Shown here: piece by piece, positions 35,489-43,745 of the stretch
Layout of the letters: each line of letters starts with the position of its first letter
Position numbering within the stretch: the stretch's first letter is position 1
Origin: Geobacteraceae bacterium
GTDB lineage: Bacteria; Desulfobacterota; Desulfuromonadia; Geobacterales; Pseudopelobacteraceae
Direction of reading: 5' to 3'
DNA: 64,000 bases
NCBI GenBank assembly: GCA_013336525.1
Contig: JAAXTM010000005.1
Location: forward strand, 102,062-166,061
Notes under the pieces: model-generated
What the model saw: only the letters and a program-made list of their open reading frames with translations
Told to the model about the DNA's origin: nothing
Databases searched by the model: none
Position numbers and translations under genes: made by a program

Positions 35489-36781
35489 ATGAGCGAGGCA
35501 TTTCAGGTGAAATCAGATCCGGAATTGTGGGAAAAGTTGGGAATGGATGTTGCCAGATTCTCCGGCATGCCCCCAATGTTGACCCAGGCCTACACCAATA
35601 TGTTCCTGTCACAGAAAAATCGCCCCACCGGCATGGTCTACTTTGACGGCATGGTGGAAAATATTCATACCGGGCGCATCCATGAGATCATGGCTGTCAA
35701 GGAAAGCGGCAAGCCGGTCATCGGTACCTTCTGCGTTTATGTCCCAGAAGAGCTGATCGTCGCTGCCGGTGGTGTCTGTGTCGGCCTCTGTGGTGGTGCA
35801 CAAGGTTCTATTGGTGACGCAGAGAAAATACTGCCGCGCAACATCTGTCCGATGGTCAAATCAGCCTTCGGCTTCAAAGTCGGCAAGATCTGCCCCTATT
35901 TCCAGGCGGTGGATCTGGTCTATGGCGAAACGACCTGCGATGCCAAAAAGAAAACATGGGAACTGCTCGACGGCTATGTACCGACCCACGTCATGGAAAT
36001 CCCGCAGATGAAACGGGAACGGGACAAGAAATTATGGGTCGAAGAGGTAAAAGACTTTAAAGTAGCGGTGGATAAAATCAGCGGCACGGAAACAAGTTTC
36101 AAGGAAATTGCCGGTGCTATTTCCACCATTAATGCAAAACGTGCAGTGCTGCAGCGGCTTAATAATTTACGCCACTACAATCCTTCACCCATAAGCGGCA
36201 AGGATATGCTTTTGATCGAGCAGATCGCTTTCTACGACGAACCGGTCCGTTTTACGCAGAAAGTAAATGAACTTTGCGATGAACTGGAACAACGCATAAC
36301 TGACGGGATTGCTGTCGCACCGGTTTCAACCCCGCGTATCATGGTTTCCGGTACACCGATGGCACTCCCCAACTGGAAGCTGCATAACATCATCGAAACC
36401 TCAGGCGCGGTAGTCGTCAACGAAGAGAGCTGTATCGGCACCCGTTACTACAAGGATCTGATTGACGAGGATTCAACCACTATTGATCAACAACTTGAGC
36501 GGCTGACCGAACGCTATATGAAAATAGACTGTTCCTGTTTCACCCCCAATGACGATCGTATCACTCAAGTCATCAAGGAGTATGAGGAATCGGGAGCCCA
36601 CGGGATCATAGATTACTGTCTGCAGTTCTGCCACACCTACAATATTGAGGCTATCAAGCTGCGCGAGGCTTGCGAGCAGCGCGGCATACCGTTCATGGCT
36701 ATTGAAAGTGACTATTCTCCGGATGATGTCGGCCAGCTTCAAACTCGGGTCGAAGCTTTCATCGAGCAGATCAAGGGATAA
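35489..36781 (+). CDS. double-cubane-cluster reductase, 2-hydroxyacyl-CoA dehydratase family
   Basis: 430 residues from ATG 35489 (GGAGG four bases before). The whole protein matches the HgdB/BcrB/BcrC-like fold, single-subunit form (COG1775), described as double-cubane cluster protein in Carboxydothermus. Cysteines that could hold the cluster lie in RNICPMVKS, KICPYFQ, TTCDAKKK, EESCIGTRYY, DCSCF and DYCLQFC. These enzymes take low-potential electrons pushed by an ATP-driven activator, encoded by the next gene. The natural substrate of this single-subunit class is not established (small molecules such as acetylene were reduced in vitro). No CoA-pathway genes are adjacent. Confidence 0.88.
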   Translation: MSEAFQVKSDPELWEKLGMDVARFSGMPPMLTQAYTNMFLSQKNRPTGMVYFDGMVENIHTGRIHEIMAVKESGKPVIGTFCVYVPEELIVAAGGVCVGLCGGAQGSIGDAEKILPRNICPMVKSAFGFKVGKICPYFQAVDLVYGETTCDAKKKTWELLDGYVPTHVMEIPQMKRERDKKLWVEEVKDFKVAVDKISGTETSFKEIAGAISTINAKRAVLQRLNNLRHYNPSPISGKDMLLIEQIAFYDEPVRFTQKVNELCDELEQRITDGIAVAPVSTPRIMVSGTPMALPNWKLHNIIETSGAVVVNEESCIGTRYYKDLIDEDSTTIDQQLERLTERYMKIDCSCFTPNDDRITQVIKEYEESGAHGIIDYCLQFCHTYNIEAIKLREACEQRGIPFMAIESDYSPDDVGQLQTRVEAFIEQIKG

Positions 36782-36784
36782 CAG

Positions 36785-37540
36785 GTGCATATCGGCATTG
36801 ATCTCGGTTCCCGCACGCTAAAGGCGGTTGTTTGGCAAGATGGTGCCATTATCCGCCATCAGGTCACGGAAAGCAGCTTTGATCCGCATCGTCAGGCGCT
36901 CGCTTTTTTGGAACAACATCCTGTAGCACGGGTGGTGGCCACCGGTTATGGTCGCCATCTGCTGCTGCAACACACAGAACTGGATGTGATAACCGAAATC
37001 AAGGCACACGCCCTGGGAGCCAGGTACCTGTTCCCAAACTGCCGGACGATTCTGGATGTCGGCGGACAAGACAGTAAGGTAATTCTGCTCGACGAACGCG
37101 GCAGGGTAAAAAACTTTCAGATGAACGATAAATGTGCCGCCGGAACAGGACGGTTTCTCGAGATGATGGCGGTGTCACTTGGTTACGATCTGGAAGAATT
37201 CGGCCGCGCAGCAGCTGAAACCGAAGTTGGAGCGCCGATCAATAGCATGTGTGCCGTCTTTGCCGAGTCGGAGGTGGTATCATTGAAAAACCGGGGTGTC
37301 CCACCGGCAACAATAGCACGCTCGGTACTCCTTGCCGTGGCTGGAAGGCTGGCCGCAATGGTTGCCAAAAGCGGCTATGGCGATCATCTGATCTTCAGCG
37401 GCGGTGTCGCCAACAACGCCACTCTGATTGCGCTGCTGGAGAAGGAGTTAAAAGTCCCCGTGCACGTTCCGCCGATACCTTCCATCATCGGGGCACTGGG
37501 AGCCGCACTGCATGGGAGCCAATCTTCAACACAAAAATGA
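36785..37540 (+). CDS. ATP-dependent activator of the reductase (BadF/BadG/HgdC family)
   Basis: 251 residues, start GTG 36785, three bases after the reductase stop. The acetate/sugar-kinase-type ATPase fold is shown by GIDLGSRTLKAVVW, LDVGGQDSKVI and FSGGVANN. Two cysteines, in NDKCAAGTGRFLE and SMCAVFAESEV, are the ligands that bridge a [4Fe-4S] cluster across the homodimer in this family. It uses ATP hydrolysis to inject single low-potential electrons into the partner. Tight pairing with the upstream gene fixes the partner. Confidence 0.94.
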   Translation: MHIGIDLGSRTLKAVVWQDGAIIRHQVTESSFDPHRQALAFLEQHPVARVVATGYGRHLLLQHTELDVITEIKAHALGARYLFPNCRTILDVGGQDSKVILLDERGRVKNFQMNDKCAAGTGRFLEMMAVSLGYDLEEFGRAAAETEVGAPINSMCAVFAESEVVSLKNRGVPPATIARSVLLAVAGRLAAMVAKSGYGDHLIFSGGVANNATLIALLEKELKVPVHVPPIPSIIGALGAALHGSQSSTQK

Positions 37541-37554
37541 AAAGGAGCAACAAC

Positions 37555-37971
37555 ATGCTTAAAAACGTCGCATTAACCTTGGCCATGACTCTGCTTTCCG
37601 CAACAGTTGCACTGGCAGCAAACTATATCGAGCCGCAGGAGCTGAAAGTACTGCTGGACAAAAAACAACCGGTAATTTTGGTGGATATCCAGCCAGCTGC
37701 TGATTTTGAGAAGCAGCACCTGCCCGGCTCTATAGAGACCAATGCTTTCCCGGCCGCAAAAGATGCTGAAAAGGCCCGACTGGACAAAGTGCTGACCATC
37801 ATCAAAGCATCAAAGTCCCCGGTAATAATAATCTGCCCACGCGGAAAATCCGGTGCAAAAAACAGCTACAACTATCTTGAGTCAAAAGGCGTACCTGAAG
37901 GGCGCATGCAGATTCTGGATGATGGTATTGCCGGGTGGCCCTACAAGGAACTGCTTGTAAAAGGGCGATAA
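37555..37971 (+). CDS. exported single-domain rhodanese
   Basis: 138 residues from ATG 37555 after AAGGAG. Signal peptide MLKNVALTLAMTLLSATVALA places it in the periplasm, unlike the cytoplasmic rhodanese at 23128. Rhodanese marks: VILVDIQPAADFEKQHLPGSI, the catalytic loop IIICPRGKSGAKN with its cysteine, and LDDGIAGWPYKEL. It is 14 bases behind the activator gene and is probably in the same transcript. A sulfur (or selenium) handling step alongside the reductase is possible but not shown. Confidence 0.9.
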   Translation: MLKNVALTLAMTLLSATVALAANYIEPQELKVLLDKKQPVILVDIQPAADFEKQHLPGSIETNAFPAAKDAEKARLDKVLTIIKASKSPVIIICPRGKSGAKNSYNYLESKGVPEGRMQILDDGIAGWPYKELLVKGR

Positions 37972-37983
37972 CCTATCACCTTC

Positions 37984-38022
37984 TCGACAGCCCGCTGAAT
38001 TTATGTGTATAATTCGCGGGCT
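37984..38022 (+). promoter_or_regulatory. promoter embedded in a hairpin before the radical SAM gene
   Basis: TCGACA (37984-37989), 18-base spacer, TATAAT (38008-38013). The same stretch folds as AGCCCGCTGAATT/AATTCGCGGGCT (37989-38022), with the -10 box across the loop and 3' arm. The hairpin may also end the upstream transcript, although no T-run follows directly. Confidence 0.45.
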
Positions 38023-38065
38023 CGAACTGCTTTTCGAGACACCCTGAAAAGAAGACGCTTTCCAA

Positions 38066-41000
38066 ATGACCTTTGATCAAAACCGCTGGACCCGCTTCTC
38101 TGTTCAAGATACCGCTGTCTGGCTCTGCCCGGATCGCCCTTCATGGTTCGTGCCTACTTCTGAAGGTGACCGGTTACTTCAGGATAAATCGTGCAATAGT
38201 CTTGAAAACAGAGCATTTCTGCAACGCCTCCCTGATCCGCCCGAAGATTGCTACCCGGGACGTGCATCCCTGTTACCGGAAACGCAAAATCTGCAGGAGT
38301 TATGGCTGCATATCACTGACCGCTGCAACTTGGCCTGTTCCCATTGCCTGTTCTGCTCTGGCCCGAATGCCGGATGCGAATTATCTCTTGCACAAATGCG
38401 GCAGCATCTGGATGACGCCGCTTCACAAGGGTGCCGCATCTTTGCCCTGACAGGCGGAGAGCCATTGGTGCATCCTGACTTCATTCCGCTGATCGACCAT
38501 ATCCTGGCCATACCGGATAGCCGTATCGCCATTCTTTCCAACGGGCTTTTACCGGAAACGCGCTTGCAGAAAGAATGGCCCCGTGAGCGCATTAATCTGC
38601 AGATCAGTCTGGATGGCAAACTGGAACATCACGACGGTCTACGGGGAGCCGGCAGTTTTAAGAAATTGGAACAGCAGTTGGTGTGGCTGAGAAGAAACGG
38701 CTGGAAGTTTACGTTAAGTTGTTGTGTAACACGCGAGAATGCTGATGATCTGGCCTGGCTGGTGGACTACGCCGCCGATCAGGGGGCCGCTGCGGTCCAC
38801 CTGATGTGGCACTTCATCCGTGGCCGGGGCAATTCTGATCAACATGCAGCACCACTGGAACTTTTATACCCGGTGCTGGCGGCCATGCGGAGGACCAAGG
38901 AACGGGGAATAACCATTGATAATATTGAAAGCCTGAAAGGGCAGATTTTTTCTCCCCCAGGCACGATACATGATGGTTCCAGTGCAGGATGGGAAGCGGC
39001 TGCTATCGGTCCGGACAACAGGCTATACCCTTCTGCCGCCACCATCGGAGTTGATGCTCTGGCTACCCCGCTGGACCGGGGCTTGCTGGCTGCCTGGCAA
39101 CAAAGCCCGGTACTAGCCAAAATCCGCCAGACCAGCGTGATGGTTCTTGACGACCCCTGGCGATATCTACTTGGGGGGGGATATTTTGATCACAGTTACC
39201 ATCACGGTAACACCTTTATCGGCAACGATCCATACCAACCCCTTTTGGCACAGCTTGCATTGCATCTGATGGTGCAGGCAGCGACACATCTGCCTGAACC
39301 TCCCGGAACGGCACTCCGATTAAAAATGGGCGAACTGCTGGTCCGTTGCGGCAATTACGGTCCGGTGGCACTCTGTCACTCCAACTGCCTGCTATCAATG
39401 GACGGATCGACCGATAACCGTAGCAAAGTTGGCGCCTATTACGCTGATGCTGTTGGTGATAAACGGAGTGAAATTCTAAACCCGGTACGGTATGACGGTG
39501 ATCTGATCGACCATATACCGGCAGCATACCGCTTCCGTGGCTACGGCTGCGGCAGCCCGGTAATGGATGCAGAAATAACTGCCGGTGAACATGTGGTGGA
39601 CCTTGGCTGCGGCAGCGGAGTTGAATGTTTTATTGCTGCCAGGATGGTAGGCGCACAAGGCAGAGTCACCGGCATTGACATGCTGGAACCGATGCTTGAG
39701 GTGGCCCGCAAAGGAGCATTTGAGGTCAGGCAAACGTTGGGGTACGATAACCTGAAATTTTTGAACGGTTTTCTGGAAGAGCTGCCGCTGCCTGATAACG
39801 ATGCAAATCTGATGGTATCTAACTGTGTACTTAACCTGTCAAACGACAAACGCAGCACCTTTGCGGAGATCCTCCGGGTTTTGGCGCCAGGTGGCCGTCT
39901 GGTAGCGGCTGATGTGGTCTGCGAGACCGAACCGGATGCTGCTATCCTGAATGATGAAACATTACGTGGCGAGTGCATCAGCGGAGCCATGACCCAGAAG
40001 GATCTTCTGGGGATAATTGAAGAAAGCGGATTCACCAACTTTAAAGTTTTAAAGCGCCTGCCTTACCGTGTTGTGAACGGGCACCCCTTCTTTTCACTGA
40101 CCTTCGTGGTCTACAAGCAGCCTCTCCAGGAACCAGAACTCATCAAGATATTTTATCCCGGTCCGGCCAGTGGCCTGCTGACCCCTGGCGGCAAATGGCT
40201 TCGCCCGGGCCAGACATGCATGGTGACACAACAAGATGCCGATCTTCTCGGCGAACAGCTCTGGCAGCTCGATGAGCAGGGATTTGCAACTAATGTTGCC
40301 ATTGCCGCCGGAGCCAACTGCTGCATTCCACCGGAGGCGCTTGGGACACCAGCGACACCTCAACTAATATCCCATGAAAGCGGCTGCCTGGCCTGCGGCT
40401 CACCACTGATCTATCACACAACGGAGCAGGAAATTGCCTGCCACTACTGCGGTAATGTTCTGTCAGCCAATGCAAGCTGCCAGATGGGTCACTTTATCTG
40501 TGATCGCTGCCACACCGGCAATGCCCTGGAGCTGATTGAACATCTATGTCTGGCCGCAACCGGAACAGACCCGATCAGCCTGTTAAATGAGATCAGGCAA
40601 CATCCTTCTATTCCACTTCATGGCCCCCAATACCATGCCCTGGTGCCGGGGGTGCTGCTGGCCTGCCTGCGAAACGCAGGACAACTGGTTACAGAGGTGC
40701 AGCTTCATTCCGCCATTCAGCGTGGCGGCGAGATCAGCGGCGGCAGTTGCGGCTTCATGGGAATTTGCGGTGCGGCAACCGGAGTTGGCATCGCCTTCAG
40801 CGTGCTGCTGGAGGCCACCCCGCTCAAGGCATCGGCCCGCCAGGGCGTACAGAATGTCGTTCAACGGGTACTTGCAGAGATTGCCGGATACGAGGCCGCC
40901 CGCTGCTGCCAGCGTGATTGCTGGATAGCGCTGCGGTGCGGCATGAAAATAGCGGGAGAACATTGGACTCTATATCTGCCGGAAGTCGAGCCGTTCGCCT

Positions 41001-41068
41001 GTTCTCAAACAGCAAAAAACAGAGAGTGCCTTGGGGTAGAGTGCCCACTCTGGCCGTCACCATCATGA
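38066..41068 (+). CDS. radical SAM / SAM-methyltransferase / DUF5714 fusion protein
   Basis: 1000 residues with three parts. (1) About 70-340: radical SAM domain, cluster motif CNLACSHC (CX3CX2C) in HITDRCNLACSHCLFC, with ALTGGEPLVHPD. (2) About 450-690: class I methyltransferase with VVDLGCGSGVECFIAARM, GIDMLEPML and LAPGGRLVAADVV, resembling ArsM-type enzymes. (3) About 770-1000: a cysteine-rich segment (CLACGSP, CHYCG, CDRCH) and a C-terminal domain with GGSCGFMGICGAATGVGIAF, which I recognise as DUF5714. No signal peptide. It follows the reductase operon on the same strand. The product is unknown; the fusion implies a modified and methylated small molecule or peptide (inference). The start codon has only a weak ribosome site. 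Confidence 0.88.
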   Translation: MTFDQNRWTRFSVQDTAVWLCPDRPSWFVPTSEGDRLLQDKSCNSLENRAFLQRLPDPPEDCYPGRASLLPETQNLQELWLHITDRCNLACSHCLFCSGPNAGCELSLAQMRQHLDDAASQGCRIFALTGGEPLVHPDFIPLIDHILAIPDSRIAILSNGLLPETRLQKEWPRERINLQISLDGKLEHHDGLRGAGSFKKLEQQLVWLRRNGWKFTLSCCVTRENADDLAWLVDYAADQGAAAVHLMWHFIRGRGNSDQHAAPLELLYPVLAAMRRTKERGITIDNIESLKGQIFSPPGTIHDGSSAGWEAAAIGPDNRLYPSAATIGVDALATPLDRGLLAAWQQSPVLAKIRQTSVMVLDDPWRYLLGGGYFDHSYHHGNTFIGNDPYQPLLAQLALHLMVQAATHLPEPPGTALRLKMGELLVRCGNYGPVALCHSNCLLSMDGSTDNRSKVGAYYADAVGDKRSEILNPVRYDGDLIDHIPAAYRFRGYGCGSPVMDAEITAGEHVVDLGCGSGVECFIAARMVGAQGRVTGIDMLEPMLEVARKGAFEVRQTLGYDNLKFLNGFLEELPLPDNDANLMVSNCVLNLSNDKRSTFAEILRVLAPGGRLVAADVVCETEPDAAILNDETLRGECISGAMTQKDLLGIIEESGFTNFKVLKRLPYRVVNGHPFFSLTFVVYKQPLQEPELIKIFYPGPASGLLTPGGKWLRPGQTCMVTQQDADLLGEQLWQLDEQGFATNVAIAAGANCCIPPEALGTPATPQLISHESGCLACGSPLIYHTTEQEIACHYCGNVLSANASCQMGHFICDRCHTGNALELIEHLCLAATGTDPISLLNEIRQHPSIPLHGPQYHALVPGVLLACLRNAGQLVTEVQLHSAIQRGGEISGGSCGFMGICGAATGVGIAFSVLLEATPLKASARQGVQNVVQRVLAEIAGYEAARCCQRDCWIALRCGMKIAGEHWTLYLPEVEPFACSQTAKNRECLGVECPLWPSPS

Positions 41069-41080
41069 TACATTTTTTAC

Positions 41081-41109
41081 TTGACTGAGTTTATAGTTAT
41101 CAGTATTGT
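41081..41109 (+). promoter_or_regulatory. sigma-70-type promoter ahead of the riboswitch
   Basis: TTGACT (41081-41086), exact 17-base spacer, TATTGT (41104-41109); predicted start near 41116. It lies about 30 bases before the riboswitch aptamer. The 364-bp gap 41069-41432 holds this promoter, the aptamer, its terminator and a short leader. Confidence 0.65.
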
Positions 41110-41147
41110 TAATTAAAATTGTACGCAAACAAAATGCGTATGGTAAC

Positions 41148-41225
41148 GATAATACTAAACTACCTGCGAAGGTAGGACGGAAAGCCTACAGGGTCTCCTT
41201 GAGACAGCCGGGTCGCCGAAATATC
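41148..41225 (+). ncRNA. GEMM-I riboswitch (probably cGAMP-selective class)
   Basis: The segment contains the GEMM-I hallmarks in order: ACTAAAC before the first stem, stem TACCTGCGAAGGTA with GCGA tetraloop, the conserved GGACGGAAAGCC, CAGGGTC receptor element, a second stem (GTCTCCTTGAGAC) and AGCCGGGTCGCCG. By alignment to the Vibrio Vc2 aptamer, the G20 position that contacts the ligand is A here, which marks the cGAMP-preferring variants found in Geobacter (established knowledge, recalled). It precedes a multihaem cytochrome gene, a known target class of these switches. Confidence 0.9.
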
Positions 41226-41255
41226 ATAACTTGATATCGCGCGTCCGGCTGTTTT
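41205..41255 (+). terminator. riboswitch expression-platform terminator
   Basis: CAGCCGG, the 3' strand of the aptamer, pairs with CCGGCTG (41245-41251), extended inward by GTCGC/GCGCG-type pairs and ATATCA/TGATAT, and followed by TTTT. The aptamer and terminator exclude each other, predicting that ligand binding turns the gene on. Confidence 0.75.
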
Positions 41256-41432
41256 GCGTTTGTAGTACATCTCATTCTCGAAAGGAGGATAACGGTGATC
41301 TGACCAAGCTAATTAGATTGTGCCATCTTGCCTGGTGTTGACAACGTTTCTCCCTGTCTGTGTAGTCAAATGCCAACAAACAAACCACGGCTTACGTTCA
41401 TAACTGCGGTAACACCGCAAAGGGGAAGAAAG

Positions 41433-43562
41433 ATGAAGAAAATGTTAGCACTGTTGTTAGTATCAATTTTATTGCCGGTCTTGGCGTACGCCGACACCCT
41501 GACCGTAACTACCAACAAAACGACCTATGCAAAGGGCGAGGTTATGGCCATCACGGCTGTTTACAAGAACAGCAGCGGCACCCCGATAACCAATCCTAAT
41601 ACCCGTGAAGTACGCATCAAAAACCCTTCCGGTACCGAGTTGGTGCAGACCAGCATGACCAACGCCGGTAACGGCGTCTACACCTACAACTACAAACTCT
41701 CCACCTCTGCCCCGACCGGTACATGGGAAGTACGCGGCAAGTTCGCCTACAACGGCACCGAAACAAAAACCTACACATATCCGAAAGTTGCCACCAGCAC
41801 CACTGATACAACCGCCCCGGTCACCACCGCATCACCAGCTGCCGGCACTTACACTGCAGCTCAGAGCGTCACACTGACACGTAACGAAGCAGGCACAACC
41901 TACTACACCACCAACGGCACAACACCAACCACATCTTCAACTGTCTACAGCACACCGATAGCTATTACAGCTACCACCACATTGAAGTACTTCTCCCGTG
42001 ACACCGCTGGTAACAGTGAAGCCGTCAAAACCGGCCTTTACACAATCAACATCGTCACTGGAAAAACCCACGATGCTGCCAACACCAGCCTGACCTGGAC
42101 CGGCTACGGCACCTGCCTCACATGCCACCGCACCTCCGCAGCCGACATGTACCAGGGCGTTCACTATCAGTGGATGGCATCCGGCGCAAAAATGACCACC
42201 GGCCCAGCTGCAAAACAGGGCAAGATGGACTCCCTCGACGGCTCCAGCGCACTTAACGCTTACTGCATCAACATCATGGACGGCTGGAAAGCCTGCGGCG
42301 CCTGCCACGCAGGAACCGGTAACAAGCCTGTCGCAACAACCACACCATCTGACGCACAGCTTGCCGAAATCGACTGCCTCATGTGCCACAAAAACGGCAC
42401 CATCGCCACACCATATGCCCGTACCCGTAACGCCACAACTGGTCTCTTCGAGCCAAACGTCGGCGTAGACATGAACAACGTAGTTCGCACCGTCATCAAA
42501 CCAGTTCGTAACACCTGCCTCGGCTGCCACGCCAAAGCTGGCGGCGGCGACGCAGTAAAACGCGGCGACATCGCCCTAGCATCCGGCACAACCGCTGACA
42601 GCCTCTATGACGTACACATGGCAACCAGCCGTGGTAACATGACTTGCCAGAACTGCCACAAATTCACCAACCACAAAGTAGCCGGCCGCGGTTCCGACCT
42701 CCGTCCGCAAGACTCCACAGTAGCAGTAACCTGCGCTACAACAACCTGTCACCCAACAAAAACCGGCGTAAGCACCGGCCATGCAACATCCGGTATCCAG
42801 AAGCACACAGCACGCGTGGCCTGCCAGACCTGCCACCTGCCGATTTACGCAAAAGATGCCAACGACACAACCGCCACAGAAGCAACCGAAACAAACCGTA
42901 CCTGGGAACATAACGAGTGGAATGCAACCCTGCTTCGCTACGAGCCGCTTCCTACCAAGGGCAGCAACCTCGTACCTAAATATGCATTCTGGAACGGCAC
43001 CAGCTGGGGCAACAACCTCAATGATGCTGCTGTAATCGACCCGACAACCGGCTTTTACAAGATCTCCCGGCCGAACGGCGCTATAACTGACCCGGCCGGC
43101 ACCAAGCTTTACCCATTCAAGTACAAAACCGCTCAGCAGCCGCTTGACACAACCACCGGCAAACTGATCGGCCTCTCCACCCGCAGCTTCTTTGCAGATG
43201 GCAACTATGTAACAGCAGTAAACACCGGTCTCGCCAACATGGGCCGCACCGGCGATGCGTGGCAGACAGTAACAACCGACGAGTATCAGGTACTCAACCA
43301 CCAGATACCACCTGCATCCGGCAACGCTCTGTCCTGTTCAGCCTGCCACCCGAACACCACAGCAACCAAGATGAAGCTGATCACCAACTTCGGTTACGGC
43401 CTGAAGAAGCCAACCAGCGACCTGTGCAACGACTGCCACGGCATCGAAACAATGCCAAGCTACACATCGTTCCACAGCAGGCACGTTGACAACGAAGGAT
43501 ATGACTGCTCACTCTGCCACAACTTCTCCCGCCCTGAGCGCGGTCTGAAGATGACCAAGTAA
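41433..43562 (+). CDS. exported decahaem-class c-type cytochrome with Ig-like N-terminal domains
   Basis: 709 residues from ATG 41433 after AAGGGGAAG. Signal peptide MKKMLALLLVSILLPVLAYA. An Ig-like domain (about 21-120) and a chitobiase/HEX-C-type repeat (about 125-205, TTYYTTNGTTPTTSS) come before the haem region. Nine CXXCH motifs (CLTCH, CGACH, CLMCH, CLGCH, CQNCH, CQTCH, CSACH, CNDCH, CSLCH) and one CATTTCH (CX4CH) are present. Such outer-surface cytochromes serve extracellular electron transfer. The start codon is chosen because a frame extended to 41328 has no ribosome site. Expression is set by the riboswitch upstream, and a strong terminator follows. Confidence 0.93.
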   Translation: MKKMLALLLVSILLPVLAYADTLTVTTNKTTYAKGEVMAITAVYKNSSGTPITNPNTREVRIKNPSGTELVQTSMTNAGNGVYTYNYKLSTSAPTGTWEVRGKFAYNGTETKTYTYPKVATSTTDTTAPVTTASPAAGTYTAAQSVTLTRNEAGTTYYTTNGTTPTTSSTVYSTPIAITATTTLKYFSRDTAGNSEAVKTGLYTINIVTGKTHDAANTSLTWTGYGTCLTCHRTSAADMYQGVHYQWMASGAKMTTGPAAKQGKMDSLDGSSALNAYCINIMDGWKACGACHAGTGNKPVATTTPSDAQLAEIDCLMCHKNGTIATPYARTRNATTGLFEPNVGVDMNNVVRTVIKPVRNTCLGCHAKAGGGDAVKRGDIALASGTTADSLYDVHMATSRGNMTCQNCHKFTNHKVAGRGSDLRPQDSTVAVTCATTTCHPTKTGVSTGHATSGIQKHTARVACQTCHLPIYAKDANDTTATEATETNRTWEHNEWNATLLRYEPLPTKGSNLVPKYAFWNGTSWGNNLNDAAVIDPTTGFYKISRPNGAITDPAGTKLYPFKYKTAQQPLDTTTGKLIGLSTRSFFADGNYVTAVNTGLANMGRTGDAWQTVTTDEYQVLNHQIPPASGNALSCSACHPNTTATKMKLITNFGYGLKKPTSDLCNDCHGIETMPSYTSFHSRHVDNEGYDCSLCHNFSRPERGLKMTK

Positions 43563-43596
43563 GCAAACACAACAGACTGATCTACATACCTACATG

Positions 43597-43627
43597 CCCT
43601 GCCGGGAAACCGGCGGGGTTTTTTTTG
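43597..43627 (+). terminator. Rho-independent terminator after the cytochrome
   Basis: CCCTGCCGG-GAAA-CCGGCGGGG forms a strong stem with a GAAA loop, followed by eight T. Confidence 0.93.
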
Positions 43628-43745
43628 TGAAAAAACTCGCATAATTTCGGGGACAACCATGATAAGTTTTGTTATGCTCATGCGCACCCCTATTGCCTTG
43701 AGTTCATCCATTTCATGGCACTCGGGTTTTGCAGGAGAATGATAT

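Noticed and set aside
41937..43301. Long minus-strand frames (197 and 241 codons) opposite the cytochrome
   Set aside because: They mirror the biased codons of the Thr/Ala/Cys-rich cytochrome, lack ribosome sites and domains, and lie inside a certain gene.
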